A stretch of 64,000 nucleotides of DNA from Flavobacteriaceae bacterium (GCA_013214065.1 JABSPK010000004.1:363352-427351); one strand, 5' to 3'; shown: positions 9,178 through 17,756, counted from the stretch's first letter. A program made the numbers and translations. The notes: a model not told the origin generated them from the sequence alone.

Positions 9178-9552
9178 TTAATTATAGCTGCTCTCCACCA
9201 TAGTGACCTTGGCATCACCCCAAAGTCCTTCAATGTCATAAAACTCCCGAACATGCTTTTGAAACACATGGACCACTACATTGACATAATCCATTAAGAC
9301 CCATTCCGCGTTGTCAGAGCCTTCGATATGCCAAGGTTTGTCTTTGATTGATTTGCTTACTGTCTTTTGTATAGAGGAAACAATGGCGTTGACATGGGTG
9401 TTCGATGTGCCGTTGCAAATAATAAAGTAGTCGCAGACCGTATTTTCAATTTCCCTCAAATCAAGTAGGTTGATGTCTATCCCCTTGACTTCTTCAATTC
9501 CATGTAGTATTAAAGCAATGAGTTCATCTGCGCTAGCTTTGTTTTTCTGCAT
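9178..9552 (-). CDS. rsfS: Ribosome silencing factor RsfS
   Basis: This 124-residue protein belongs to the RsfS/Iojap family, which binds ribosomal protein uL14 and blocks subunit joining when nutrients are short. The family core is visible: I-N-L-L-D-L-R-E-I-E, C-D-Y-F-I-I-C-N-G-T-S, W-H-I-E-G, W-V-L-M-D-Y-V-N-V-V-V-H-V-F and R-E-F-Y-D-I-E-x-L-W-G-D-A. It is the first gene of the minus-strand operon rsfS-ftsH-LUD-cdsA-psd-ACBP and has a -7 box 20 bases upstream of the start. Confidence 0.94.
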   Translation of the reverse strand: MQKNKASADELIALILHGIEEVKGIDINLLDLREIENTVCDYFIICNGTSNTHVNAIVSSIQKTVSKSIKDKPWHIEGSDNAEWVLMDYVNVVVHVFQKHVREFYDIEGLWGDAKVTMVESSYN

Positions 9553-9571
9553 TCAAAAATTTTAGTTTCTA

Positions 9572-9579
9572 CAAAGTTA
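9572..9579 (-). promoter_or_regulatory. -7 promoter element of rsfS-ftsH operon
   Basis: On the minus strand the sequence TAACTTTG matches the Bacteroidota -7 consensus TAnnTTTG exactly and lies 19 bases before the rsfS start. No clear TTG was found at the -33 distance. Confidence 0.55.
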
Positions 9580-9641
9580 TTACTTTTTTGTTTTGACCCC
9601 TTGGGATTTTAACATTACATTGAAAACCAAGCAAGAGCTGT

Positions 9642-10376
9642 ATGATGCAGATAATCAAACTTGATGCCACGCCCTCGACCAATACCTTTCTCAAAGAACT
9701 CTCGGCCAATCAGACCCTGAACGACTATACGGTTGTCGTGACCGAATCCCAGACCCAAGGGCGCGGTCAACAAGGGGCCATATGGCAATCTGAAGGCGGC
9801 AAAAACCTGACTATGAGCGTGTTGAAAACCGGTGTCGATCTACAGGCTTCCGAACACTTTCTTTTGAACATCCTTGTCTCACTTGCCGTGAAGGTTGTTT
9901 TAGACGAACTGTCAGTGCCCGATATCAAGGTGAAATGGCCTAACGACATAATGTCAGGAAACCGAAAGGTTTGTGGCATTCTTATCGAGAACGTCCTTCG
10001 TGGTGACCATATCGCGCGATCGGTCATCGGAATCGGACTCAATGTAAACCAAACTGCATTCAAAGGGTTGGAGCGGGCATCGTCGGTACGGCTTTTAACC
10101 GGCAAAACCCACGATTTGGTGATGGTACGCGAAAAGTTACTCGACGCATTGAAATCCAGTTTCGCTTCTTGGGAGGAAAAGGGGGGCGAAACCCTACGGA
10201 TGCGCTATGGTCAGGCCCTTTTTAGAACTGGGCGCCCGAGCACTTTTGAAAACCGAAACGGTCAGCGTTTCAATGCCGTGATAGTCGGGGTTTCGAATCA
10301 GGGTTTGCTGCAGTTGCAGACCGAAACGGAATCCGTCGTGGAATTCGGATTCAAAGAGGTCAAGCTTTGTTATTGA
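9642..10376 (+). CDS. birA: Biotin--[acetyl-CoA-carboxylase] ligase
   Basis: This 244-residue protein activates biotin with ATP and transfers it to the biotin carboxyl carrier protein. Visible are S-T-N-T at residues 13-16, Q-G-R-G-Q-Q-G with an Arg-containing biotinyl-AMP loop (E. coli GRGRRG), K-W-P-N-D-I with the catalytic Lys, and G-I-L-I-E-N. The short length shows that the N-terminal DNA-binding domain of E. coli BirA is missing, so it is a catalytic ligase only and not a repressor. It is divergent from rsfS. Its stop overlaps that of the convergent SRPBCC gene by seven bases. Two tandem ATG codons (9642 and 9645) are both possible starts. Confidence 0.93.
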   Translation: MMQIIKLDATPSTNTFLKELSANQTLNDYTVVVTESQTQGRGQQGAIWQSEGGKNLTMSVLKTGVDLQASEHFLLNILVSLAVKVVLDELSVPDIKVKWPNDIMSGNRKVCGILIENVLRGDHIARSVIGIGLNVNQTAFKGLERASSVRLLTGKTHDLVMVREKLLDALKSSFASWEEKGGETLRMRYGQALFRTGRPSTFENRNGQRFNAVIVGVSNQGLLQLQTETESVVEFGFKEVKLCY

Positions 10377-10768
10377 CCGATACGGTCGAAATTGGAGGCA
10401 AGGGTCTCCATAAAGTTGGTGATCGGTCTTTTGATCATCATGGCCATCATGGCGTTGAATTTACCCTCGAAACCTAAACTTACCTCACTTTCAGTATCCG
10501 ACACCGACGCAATATCCATATTCAGTCGAAAAGGGAGTTTGTCGCTTGCCGCACCATAGACGACATGCGAGTTCGGGGTCTGCTCTTTCAAACGGAGGAT
10601 GATCTCTGGCATTCCGGAGAGGGCGAAACGAAAGGTGCGTTCGTCCAAAATTTCGAATTTCTCGGTGTTTTCGGGCATGAGTATCTCAAAATTCTTGATG
10701 TCGGTCAAAAATTCGAAGACTTCCGCGCTGCTCTTGGCAACCGCCTTTTTTGGGATTTCAATATGCAT
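10370..10768 (-). CDS. SRPBCC family protein
   Basis: This 132-residue protein looks like a START/polyketide-cyclase (SRPBCC) fold: an N-terminal strand I-E-I-P-K-K-A-V-A-K-S, a helix with V-F-E-F-L-T-D, the N-F-E-I-L-M-P loop and a long C-terminal helix ending in N-F-M-E-T-L-A. Such proteins hold hydrophobic ligands in a deep cavity. No catalytic motif is visible and no ligand can be proposed. It lies three bases after pyrE and is probably co-transcribed with it. Confidence 0.75.
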   Translation of the reverse strand: MHIEIPKKAVAKSSAEVFEFLTDIKNFEILMPENTEKFEILDERTFRFALSGMPEIILRLKEQTPNSHVVYGAASDKLPFRLNMDIASVSDTESEVSLGFEGKFNAMMAMMIKRPITNFMETLASNFDRIGQ

Positions 10769-10771
10769 GAT

Positions 10772-11413
10772 CTATGGATTCCATTGTTGCGGGGCTTGAC
10801 GCCATTGCAACAGGGTTTGTAACTGTTCTTCTTTGATATAATCGGTCTTTGAGGCCCTGTCGATCAAATGACCGTAATCACTTAGGGTATGCAGGGTAAC
10901 CCCGGCCTCCGAAAAATTCGTTTCGGCCAGTTCGAACCCGTAGGAGAAAATTCCTAGCATTCCTTTGACGTTCGCAGACGCATCGCGCAATGCTTTGACG
11001 GCGTTCAGACTACTTTTTCCGGTACTGATAAGGTCTTCGATGACCACGACCGACTGACCGGCTTCCAACTTTCCTTCGATTTGGTTTTGACGGCCGTGCG
11101 ATTTCGGTTCAGGGCGCACGTAAACAAAAGGGAGCCCCATGGCTTCCGCCACCAATATACCGATACCGATAGCCCCGGTGGCCACCCCGGCAATGACTTC
11201 GGGTTTTCCGTAGATGTGATCAACTTGCTTTGCCATTTCCTCACGGATGAAATTCCGGATCTGGGGGAAGGAAAGCACGATCCTGTTGTCACAATATATG
11301 GGTGATTTCCAGCCTGAAGCCCAAGTGAACGGATTTTCAGGTCTCAACTTAATTGCATTAATTTGCAGCAATAGCTCAGCTGTTTTCTCTGCGCTGTTCT
11401 TATCAAAAATCAT
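10772..11413 (-). CDS. pyrE: Orotate phosphoribosyltransferase
   Basis: This 213-residue enzyme converts orotate and PRPP to orotidine monophosphate in pyrimidine synthesis. The family block W-A-S-G-W-K-S-P-I-Y-C-D-N-R, the V-A-T-G-A-I-G-I-G loop and the PRPP-binding motif V-V-V-I-E-D-L-I-S-T-G-K-S are all present. I start at the ATG whose complement is at 11411-11413, giving M-I-F-D-K-N-S-A-E; a longer open frame upstream is only the antisense of the NUDIX gene. The NUDIX gene starts just seven bases away in the opposite direction. A TACATTTG box ends four bases before the pyrE ATG, so the mRNA may have almost no leader. Confidence 0.95.
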   Translation of the reverse strand: MIFDKNSAEKTAELLLQINAIKLRPENPFTWASGWKSPIYCDNRIVLSFPQIRNFIREEMAKQVDHIYGKPEVIAGVATGAIGIGILVAEAMGLPFVYVRPEPKSHGRQNQIEGKLEAGQSVVVIEDLISTGKSSLNAVKALRDASANVKGMLGIFSYGFELAETNFSEAGVTLHTLSDYGHLIDRASKTDYIKEEQLQTLLQWRQAPQQWNP

Positions 11414-11417
11414 TGGG

Positions 11418-11425
11418 CAAATGTA
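11418..11425 (-). promoter_or_regulatory. Candidate -7 element of pyrE
   Basis: The minus-strand sequence TACATTTG fits TAnnTTTG. It overlaps the ATG of the divergent NUDIX gene (11421-11423) and lies four bases before the pyrE ATG. No -33 TTG is visible, so the call is tentative. Confidence 0.4.
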
Positions 11426-12032
11426 TAAAGTTTTTGTTAATGAGTCCCCGCTAATCTTAACAAACGAAAAGCCTTCGAGCAATAGTGGTCATGTTTTTTT
11501 GATGGAAGACGATGCGATAAAATACGCTATTGAGTCCTTGTCAAAGAAGCTTTTGGACCATGCGTATATCTATGATCCCGGAGACGATATCCTAGAACAA
11601 TTTTCGAGTAAAATCCCTATTGTGGTCGCTGCAGGAGGCTTGGTCACCAACAAGAAGGGAAAAGTCTTGTTCATCTATCGAAACGATAAATGGGACCTTC
11701 CTAAGGGGAAGCTCGATAAAGGGGAATCCATTGAAAAGGCCGCCGTTCGTGAGGTCGAAGAGGAGACAGGTGTCAAAGATCTTGTGGTTGAGGGCTTTCT
11801 TCGAAAAACCTACCATATTTTCAAAAGGGGAGGAAAATTCCAATTGAAACAGGTGTACTGGTTCTCCATGACCACCACTTATGAAGGCAAGCTAGTGGGG
11901 CAGCTCGATGAGGGCATTACCAAAGTTAAATGGTTGGGCCCCAAAAAAATGGCCAAGGCCTTGACCAACTCTTATTTCAATATCAAACTGTTGTTCAATG
12001 AAGCGACCATTTCGATAAAAGCCCAGCAGTAA
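11421..12032 (+). CDS. NUDIX hydrolase domain protein
   Basis: This 203-residue protein has a complete Nudix box (G-K-L-D-K-G-E-S, then R-E-V-E-E-E-T-G-V), which binds metal and cleaves nucleoside diphosphates linked to another group. The box lies in the middle, preceded by V-V-A-A-G-G-L-V-T-N and W-D-L-P-K. The N-terminal 70 residues are a separate segment found in flavobacterial homologues. I start at M-Y-K-V-F-V-N, because the longer upstream frame is the antisense of pyrE. The 3' end overlaps the convergent M14 peptidase gene by 38 bases. The nucleotide substrate is unknown. Confidence 0.88.
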   Translation: MYKVFVNESPLILTNEKPSSNSGHVFLMEDDAIKYAIESLSKKLLDHAYIYDPGDDILEQFSSKIPIVVAAGGLVTNKKGKVLFIYRNDKWDLPKGKLDKGESIEKAAVREVEEETGVKDLVVEGFLRKTYHIFKRGGKFQLKQVYWFSMTTTYEGKLVGQLDEGITKVKWLGPKKMAKALTNSYFNIKLLFNEATISIKAQQ

Positions 12033-13815
12033 GATCTTTATCGACAATGCGGTAAATGGGGTATTGCAAATGGGCACTTTCATAGTGTTTCGATCGTTTG
12101 AACAAGTAATCCAATTGGGCATACCAATTCGCCGCGAATTCCGGTTCAGTGGCCCGCTTTGCCGAGAATGCGGCCTGGAGTTCCGGGTCGGCTTCAAGCA
12201 TGGCTGCTGCCACATCTTCGAAAACATAGGGTGAAAAGCCTTCTTTTTGTTGAAGGATCGTATCAAAGAAATTCCAGTTGAAGAACGAATCGGGTGCGTT
12301 GGGTTCCAAGGTTTCCAAAAGGTACCGGGCTCCCTCTTGATCCAAAGGTACCAAGATATCCCCCGCTTCGAAGAATACCGATTTTTCATTGGTCTCAACC
12401 TTAGTGTTGTAGTGCAAGTAGTGTCCTTCATAGGCCCGCGATGATGTTCCGTAATCGGCAATGCGATATGATTCGACCCTTAGACTGGTATCTTGTGGGA
12501 TCGGGTAAAACGAAATGGCATTGGCCGATAGCCGTTCGATGATACCCGACCATGCTTTTTTGATGACATATGCGGCAGGAACCTCAATGGTATCGGACGG
12601 GATTTCATAATTATCGTACCGTACGGTTTTGGTGAACGGCTTATCGCGATCATATTTCAATCGGGGCAAGCCGGTGACCTTGCTGGTCAGGGTGTCGACT
12701 TTGAAGCCCTTGAATTGCAAGCTGCTGTGACGGGTGGTATCCTTTTGCCAATTCAAGTGGTATTGTGTTAATGCAAGATTACGCTTGCGGTCTTCTTCCT
12801 GGTTGCCCACGATGGTCTCATGATCTTCCTCGACGATATCCAACATGATCTTCATCAAAGCATAGGTGCCTTCAACCCTTTGTTTGTAGGGTTTGAGCAT
12901 ATGGGTTTCGACCATCATCCCCAAGGTGTTCCAAAGCGTGGTATAGCCGGTTGAATAGCGGGGATGATCGTGAAATTGGCTAAAACCCGATTCGGGAGAA
13001 CGGTTGAAAACGTTAACATAGGGGGTTATGTCCCATTCCGCCTTGGCCAGGCCCGCCTCTAATTTTGGCACAAGGCTATTGTGGAGGTAGGCTCCCGAAG
13101 CGCCTCCCAATTTGTTATGCTGCGTAAAAAGATGGGTCAAGGTATATTGATAGTCCGCGCCATTGCTTACATGGTTGTCGATAAAAACCGCAGGTTTGAC
13201 CAAATGGAAAATCTGGGCAAAAGTTTTGGCGTTTTCCGAATCCATTTTGATAAAATCACGATTCAAGTCATAATTCCTCGCATTGCCTCTAAACCCATAT
13301 TCCAACGGTCCGTTTTGATTTGCGCGACTTGTAGCGTTGCGATTACGCATTCCACCGACGTTATAGACCGGAATGGTCGCTAGGACGACGTTTTCGGGGG
13401 ACTCTATGTCGGCTGTGGCCAGATCCCTGAACAGCATCATGGTGGCATCTATGCCATCGCTTTCACCAGGATGGATGCCATTGTTGATCAGCAAGACGGA
13501 TTTTGACTCCCTGATTATCGAAAAGTTGAATTCCCCATCCGGATTATAAGTCACCAAATGAAGAGGGAACCCGCTGTCGGTCTGCCCAATGGTCTGTACA
13601 TTGATTGACGAGAACGATCGGGACAGCGCTAGGTAAAAGTCGATTACCTCTTCGTAGGTAGCGGTCTCAATACCTTTTGAAGTCTCGAAGGTCGTGTCGA
13701 AACGCAGCGATTCAGAGGTTTCGGATGTATTACACGCCCAAAAGAACGATGCGGTTAATAGGAAACGGGAAAGATTGGAAAATGTCACTTCTGATGGCTT
13801 GATAATGAGCCCCAA
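11995..13815 (-). CDS. M14 family zinc carboxypeptidase-like lipoprotein
   Basis: This 606-residue protein begins with a hydrophobic segment ending in F-F-W-A-C-N, a likely lipoprotein signal with Cys28. The peptidase domain covers about residues 50-340. H-P-G-E-S-D-G supplies the first two zinc ligands, F-I-D-N-H the third, and V-E-T-H-M-L-K the position of the catalytic Glu. The C-terminal part is not recognised. It probably acts on peptides at the cell envelope or in the periplasm. It lies 17 bases after a response regulator gene in the same direction and may be part of that operon. It overlaps the convergent NUDIX gene at its end. The first Met is the only one before the lipobox. Confidence 0.85.
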   Translation of the reverse strand: MGLIIKPSEVTFSNLSRFLLTASFFWACNTSETSESLRFDTTFETSKGIETATYEEVIDFYLALSRSFSSINVQTIGQTDSGFPLHLVTYNPDGEFNFSIIRESKSVLLINNGIHPGESDGIDATMMLFRDLATADIESPENVVLATIPVYNVGGMRNRNATSRANQNGPLEYGFRGNARNYDLNRDFIKMDSENAKTFAQIFHLVKPAVFIDNHVSNGADYQYTLTHLFTQHNKLGGASGAYLHNSLVPKLEAGLAKAEWDITPYVNVFNRSPESGFSQFHDHPRYSTGYTTLWNTLGMMVETHMLKPYKQRVEGTYALMKIMLDIVEEDHETIVGNQEEDRKRNLALTQYHLNWQKDTTRHSSLQFKGFKVDTLTSKVTGLPRLKYDRDKPFTKTVRYDNYEIPSDTIEVPAAYVIKKAWSGIIERLSANAISFYPIPQDTSLRVESYRIADYGTSSRAYEGHYLHYNTKVETNEKSVFFEAGDILVPLDQEGARYLLETLEPNAPDSFFNWNFFDTILQQKEGFSPYVFEDVAAAMLEADPELQAAFSAKRATEPEFAANWYAQLDYLFKRSKHYESAHLQYPIYRIVDKDLTAGLLSKWSLH

Positions 13816-13832
13816 AAGTATAGAATATCCCT

Positions 13833-14246
13833 TTAAGATGCCATTTCCATGCCCACCAATAAATCGTTGAGTTGGAGGTCGTAAATGGGTTTGGTGATGA
13901 AATCGATTTGAAAACTGGCCTTATTCGAGAAATATTCCCACTTTTTTCGATCACTGACATCGATCGAAGAGGTAATAATCTTTATCCTGATTTTTGCGTC
14001 GATGTCCATGGCCATGAACTTTTCGAGAAACGTCCAGCCATCCATGACCGGCATATTGATGTCAAGAAAGATTACCGAAGGTAGTGGTATACCTTGAATA
14101 TGCTGTAATTCAATGGCATCCAAGGCGTCTTTTCCGTTATGGAATTCCTTGATGGGGATATCCATCGGTATCCGCCCGAGGATTTTCTTAAGTCCGAAAA
14201 TGGTGATCAGATCGTCGTCTACTATGTAAATCGAATTAATCGTCAT
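13833..14246 (-). CDS. Single-domain response regulator
   Basis: This 137-residue protein is a lone receiver domain. It has the acidic pair in Y-I-V-D-D-D, the phosphorylated Asp in F-L-D-I-N-M-P, the Thr/Ser in I-I-T-S-S and the Lys in T-K-P-I. There is no output domain, so it must act through a partner protein. I start at M-T-I-N-S-I-Y; the ATG overlaps the end of the kinase gene by 11 bases, which suggests coupling to that kinase. Single-domain regulators next to PAS kinases are common in Flavobacteriaceae. Confidence 0.9.
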   Translation of the reverse strand: MTINSIYIVDDDLITIFGLKKILGRIPMDIPIKEFHNGKDALDAIELQHIQGIPLPSVIFLDINMPVMDGWTFLEKFMAMDIDAKIRIKIITSSIDVSDRKKWEYFSNKASFQIDFITKPIYDLQLNDLLVGMEMAS

Positions 14247-16077
14247 GGAAGTATACGTTAAAGGTTGATCCCTGCTGTGGTTCGCTGCATGCCATGATGC
14301 TTCCGCCCATGGCCTCAATTTGGTTTTTCGTAATGTACAACCCGATACCCCGGGCATCGACATTATTATGAAAGGTCTTATACATACCGAACAATTTCTT
14401 GCCGTATTTGTTCAAATCGATTCCCAACCCATTATCACCGATACTGAAAAGGATATGCCCGTCTTGCTTACGGCATTCAAGTCGTATTTGGGGTTGCCGA
14501 TCCGGATGCCTGTATTTTACGGCATTGGTCAGCAAGTTGAGGATGATGCTTTCCAAGTAAGCCGGAACCGCTTTGATGTTCATGCCGTCGGAGATCGTAT
14601 TGGTGATCTCGACCTGGTTCTTTTGAAGGAAACCTGCCAGGTTTTGTTGCACCCGGGTGATGTATTCGTTCAAATTCAATGATTTTTTCTCAAGGCTAAC
14701 ATTCGTACTGATATCAACGACTTCGTTCAGGTTCTCCAAGGTATCCATGAGGTTGTCTGAAGCGTGCAATAGCATATCCAAAATGCGTTTTTTCTCGCTG
14801 TCGTCTTTTTCATTGACCAAAAAGTCGAGCAGCATGGAGAAATTCGCGGTATGTGATCTTAGATTATGGGAAACGATATGGGCGAAGTTGATCAGTTTTT
14901 TGTTCTGAATCGAGGTCACATTGATCAAGTCGCGCAATTGATCTTCTTTTTGTTTGATATTGGTAATGTCGACGCTGATGCCAATAATACCTTTGGCCTG
15001 CCCTTCGATATTGACCAATGGAATTTTGGAAGTTAGAAAGGTCGTTGCCTCCCCGTCTTTTTTCAGACCGATGGTTTCTTTGCCGATGATCGGTTTTAGG
15101 GTCTTCATGACCTGCAGGTCCTCTTCTCTAGACAATTCGGCGCAATGGGTATCGAACAGGTCGAAATCGGTCTTACCGAGAATTTCTTCTTGGGTAGCTT
15201 CTAGATATTCGCATTCGGCATTGTTGACCAGGGTTTTGCGCGATTCTTTGTCTTTGACGAAAACGTTCAATGGCAGGTTGTCGATGATCGAACGCAAGAG
15301 CTGTTCACTTTCAAAGGTCTTGATGGTGGCGACCACCTCTTCGGTGATGTCTTGGATGGTGCCGATCAATCGGGTGACCCTTCCTTCTTTGTATAAGGCT
15401 TTACCCGCTGCGATAACCCAACGTTCATTGCCGTTGGCGGTGACCAATTGCACTTTCTCAGACCAGGCCTCCCCCTTATGGATGCCATTGTGTACCAACA
15501 TGGCAATGGTGTTTCTATCATGACCCCTTTTGTAAAAGTTGATAGCCGTTTCGACACTAGGTATGTATGAAGGAGCTACTTCATGAATGCGTTTGGTCAT
15601 TTCGGACCATTCCAGTTGTTCAGTGTTCACATTGTACTCCCAAGTGCCTACACTCGAAATTTCAGACTGGTCACGGAGTAGGTTTTCAAGTTTTTCAAAC
15701 TTGATCTCATCTTCCATTTTCTTGGTCACATCCTGTACCTGTACCATGACCCCAATGATGTTCTCCGATGCATCATACCAAGGCGAATTCGACCATTCGA
15801 ACCATTTTTCGGTACCATCTTCCAACAGTTTGTTCTGCAGTCCGTATTCGGTGCTCCCTTGCAAGCATCGCTCTAGGCATTGCTGCCATGTGTCGGTATC
15901 GCTGTCCGGAAACAACGAACATATGTTTTTTGCGACCACCTCATGCAAATCATATTCAAAATAGGACAACCAGCTATTGGAAGCGGTGACCAAATCGAAA
16001 TTGGTATCGATCAGTGCGATAGGTTGTGGCAATTGTTTGACCAAATAGGTGTGGTCGTAGGTTTTGACGGTTTTCAA
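14236..16077 (-). CDS. Soluble PAS-domain sensor histidine kinase
   Basis: This 613-residue protein has no transmembrane segment and is probably cytoplasmic. It has three PAS-like domains at about residues 10-118, 135-250 and 260-380. A phospho-acceptor helix with H-I-V-S-H-N-L-R-S-H follows near residue 405. The ATPase domain has L-L-T-N-A-V-K-Y (N box), G-D-N-G-L-G-I-D (G1) and G-I-G-L-Y-I (G2), so it should be active. The signal is unknown. The receiver gene downstream overlaps its stop and is the likely partner. Confidence 0.92.
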   Translation of the reverse strand: MKTVKTYDHTYLVKQLPQPIALIDTNFDLVTASNSWLSYFEYDLHEVVAKNICSLFPDSDTDTWQQCLERCLQGSTEYGLQNKLLEDGTEKWFEWSNSPWYDASENIIGVMVQVQDVTKKMEDEIKFEKLENLLRDQSEISSVGTWEYNVNTEQLEWSEMTKRIHEVAPSYIPSVETAINFYKRGHDRNTIAMLVHNGIHKGEAWSEKVQLVTANGNERWVIAAGKALYKEGRVTRLIGTIQDITEEVVATIKTFESEQLLRSIIDNLPLNVFVKDKESRKTLVNNAECEYLEATQEEILGKTDFDLFDTHCAELSREEDLQVMKTLKPIIGKETIGLKKDGEATTFLTSKIPLVNIEGQAKGIIGISVDITNIKQKEDQLRDLINVTSIQNKKLINFAHIVSHNLRSHTANFSMLLDFLVNEKDDSEKKRILDMLLHASDNLMDTLENLNEVVDISTNVSLEKKSLNLNEYITRVQQNLAGFLQKNQVEITNTISDGMNIKAVPAYLESIILNLLTNAVKYRHPDRQPQIRLECRKQDGHILFSIGDNGLGIDLNKYGKKLFGMYKTFHNNVDARGIGLYITKNQIEAMGGSIMACSEPQQGSTFNVYFHDD

Positions 16078-16237
16078 AATGTAGTGTTTAAGATTTGGGA
16101 TCTTGACGTAATACGTAATTTCTTACAATATTATAAGTATATAACTACAAATAGAAGATAATGTTGTGTAGGGTATGAAAGCTGTGGTGAGCCAAGTTCC
16201 GGGCGTTTGGAACCATGACATGTTCGTTCAAGCCTGA

Positions 16238-16702
16238 TTACCGGGCTTTGTCGACAATGACCGTGTCAGGAACGAGACCGGTATAATCGCCACCATTCCG
16301 GATAACGTCCCTAACGATGGAGGAACTGATGTAGGACTTGCCAGAAGAAGTCAATAAGAAAACCGTTTCGATTTCCGATAATTTTCGGTTGGTGTGGGCG
16401 ATCGCTTTTTCGAATTCGAAATCCCCCGGATTGCGCAACCCCCTTAAGATGAAATCCGCTTCGATCTCCTTGCAGAAGTCGACCGTCAAACCCTCATAGG
16501 TAACCACCTTGATCTTGGGTTCGTTCGCAAAGGCCCCGGCAATGAATTGCTGTCGTTGTTCTAAGGAGAACATGTATTTTTTATCGGCGTTGATGCCAAT
16601 GGCGATGACCAGTTCGTCGAACAAGGTAATGCCTCTTTTGATGATGTCGTAATGCCCTAGGGTCAAAGGGTCGAACGATCCCGGAAATACCGCTTTTCTC
16701 AT
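16238..16702 (-). CDS. coaD: Phosphopantetheine adenylyltransferase
   Basis: This 154-residue enzyme transfers AMP from ATP to 4'-phosphopantetheine, the fourth step from pantothenate to CoA. Visible are the nucleotidyltransferase motif G-S-F-D-P-L-T-L-G-H near the N-terminus, L-R-G-L-R-N-P-G-D-F-E-F-E in the centre and I-S-S-S-I-V-R-D-V in the last third. The length is normal. It follows ddl with a 27-base gap and is probably in the same transcript. The 160 bases downstream to the kinase gene hold no gene. Confidence 0.96.
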   Translation of the reverse strand: MRKAVFPGSFDPLTLGHYDIIKRGITLFDELVIAIGINADKKYMFSLEQRQQFIAGAFANEPKIKVVTYEGLTVDFCKEIEADFILRGLRNPGDFEFEKAIAHTNRKLSEIETVFLLTSSGKSYISSSIVRDVIRNGGDYTGLVPDTVIVDKAR

Positions 16703-16729
16703 GCCGAATTGTTTTCTTAAAAGTACGTA

Positions 16730-17710
16730 TTATTTGATTTTCAAGGCCTCGGTAATCGAACTTTCGAAGAGTTGTGACAAGCTGATACCGGCCTCCTTGG
16801 CTTGCTGCGGTAAGATACTTTCCTCGGTCAACCCAGGAGTGGTATTCATTTCAAGAAGGTAGGGTTGATCTTCGACAAAAATGAATTCGCTTCGGGTATA
16901 TCCGGTCATTTTCAAAAGCTCATATAGGTACTTTGCTACCCGCTCCACTTTTTCCCGTTGTGCGTCACTGATTCCGGCCGGAGTGATTTCCTTGGACTTG
17001 CCCTCATACTTCGCCGCATAATCAAAAAAGTCGTTTTCGCTGACGATTTCGGTAATCGGAAGCACTTTGGTCTTGCCTTGGTAGGTGATGACGCCGACCG
17101 AAACTTCGGTACCGTCCAAAAAAGACTCGATAATTATCTCATCATCTTCATTAAAGGCATGTTCGATAGCCGCTCCCATGGCCGTTTCCTCGTACACTTT
17201 GCTGATACCGAAGCTGCTTCCTGCCTTATTGGCCTTAACAAAACAGGGAAGCCCGACTTTATCGATGATGCGTTTGGTGTCGATAGCATCCCCTTTATTA
17301 AGGTAAAACGACTCGGCACAATGGATGCCGAAGGGTTTGAGGGTACTCAAAAAATCACGCTTGTTGAACGTTAGCGCGGCTTGATAGTGGCTACAAGAAG
17401 TCTGGACAAGACCTATGAGTTCGAAATACGCTTGCATCAGTCCGTCTTCACCCGGAGTGCCGTGTATGGCATTGAACACACAATCGAAGCGAATCTTGCT
17501 TTCATCCAAAGTGAGGCTGAAATCGTTTTTGTCAACGGGGTGTCGGGTTCCGTCTTCAGCTAGATGGTACCATCCATCCGTTTCGATAAGGATGCGAAAA
17601 ATGTTGAATTTCGTTCGGTCAAGGTGCGCGTAAACCACGTTGCCACTTTTAATGGAAATCGCGTGTTCACTGGAATACCCCCCCATGATAATGGCGATGT
17701 TTTTCTTCAT
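16730..17710 (-). CDS. ddl: D-alanine--D-alanine ligase
   Basis: This 326-residue ATP-grasp enzyme joins two D-alanines for peptidoglycan. The N-terminus has I-I-M-G-G-Y-S-S-E-H, then H-G-T-P-G-E-D-G, C-F-V-K-A-N-K-A-G-S-S-F-G, and near the end Y-T-R-S-E-F-I-F and E-M-N-T-T-P-G-L-T. The gene is divergent from a PASTA-protein gene. On its own strand a CATATTTG box ends four bases before the ATG, so the transcript may have almost no leader. Confidence 0.96.
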   Translation of the reverse strand: MKKNIAIIMGGYSSEHAISIKSGNVVYAHLDRTKFNIFRILIETDGWYHLAEDGTRHPVDKNDFSLTLDESKIRFDCVFNAIHGTPGEDGLMQAYFELIGLVQTSCSHYQAALTFNKRDFLSTLKPFGIHCAESFYLNKGDAIDTKRIIDKVGLPCFVKANKAGSSFGISKVYEETAMGAAIEHAFNEDDEIIIESFLDGTEVSVGVITYQGKTKVLPITEIVSENDFFDYAAKYEGKSKEITPAGISDAQREKVERVAKYLYELLKMTGYTRSEFIFVEDQPYLLEMNTTPGLTEESILPQQAKEAGISLSQLFESSITEALKIK

Positions 17711-17714
17711 TGCT

Positions 17715-17722
17715 CAAATATG
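17715..17722 (-). promoter_or_regulatory. Possible -7 element of ddl
   Basis: On the minus strand CATATTTG matches TAnnTTTG except at the first base of the box and lies four bases before the ddl ATG. No -33 TTG is visible. Confidence 0.3.
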
Positions 17723-17756
17723 CGTGCACCAAAGTAATTAAAAATTACCCTTTTTC

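Noticed and set aside
11247..11420. Extension of the NUDIX protein by 58 residues
   Set aside because: The extra residues are encoded opposite to pyrE and look unlike the family; M-Y-K-V-F-V-N is a natural start.
11413..11482. Extension of pyrE by 23 residues upstream
   Set aside because: The extra part is the antisense of the NUDIX start and family similarity begins at M-I-F-D-K.
14236..16077. Hybrid kinase fused with its receiver
   Set aside because: The kinase stops at 14236 and the receiver starts in another frame with an 11-base overlap, so they are separate proteins.
16078..16237. A gene or RNA in the gap between the PAS kinase and coaD
   Set aside because: Only short A+T-rich inverted segments and a weak -7-like TAATATTG for the kinase were found; no ORF with support.
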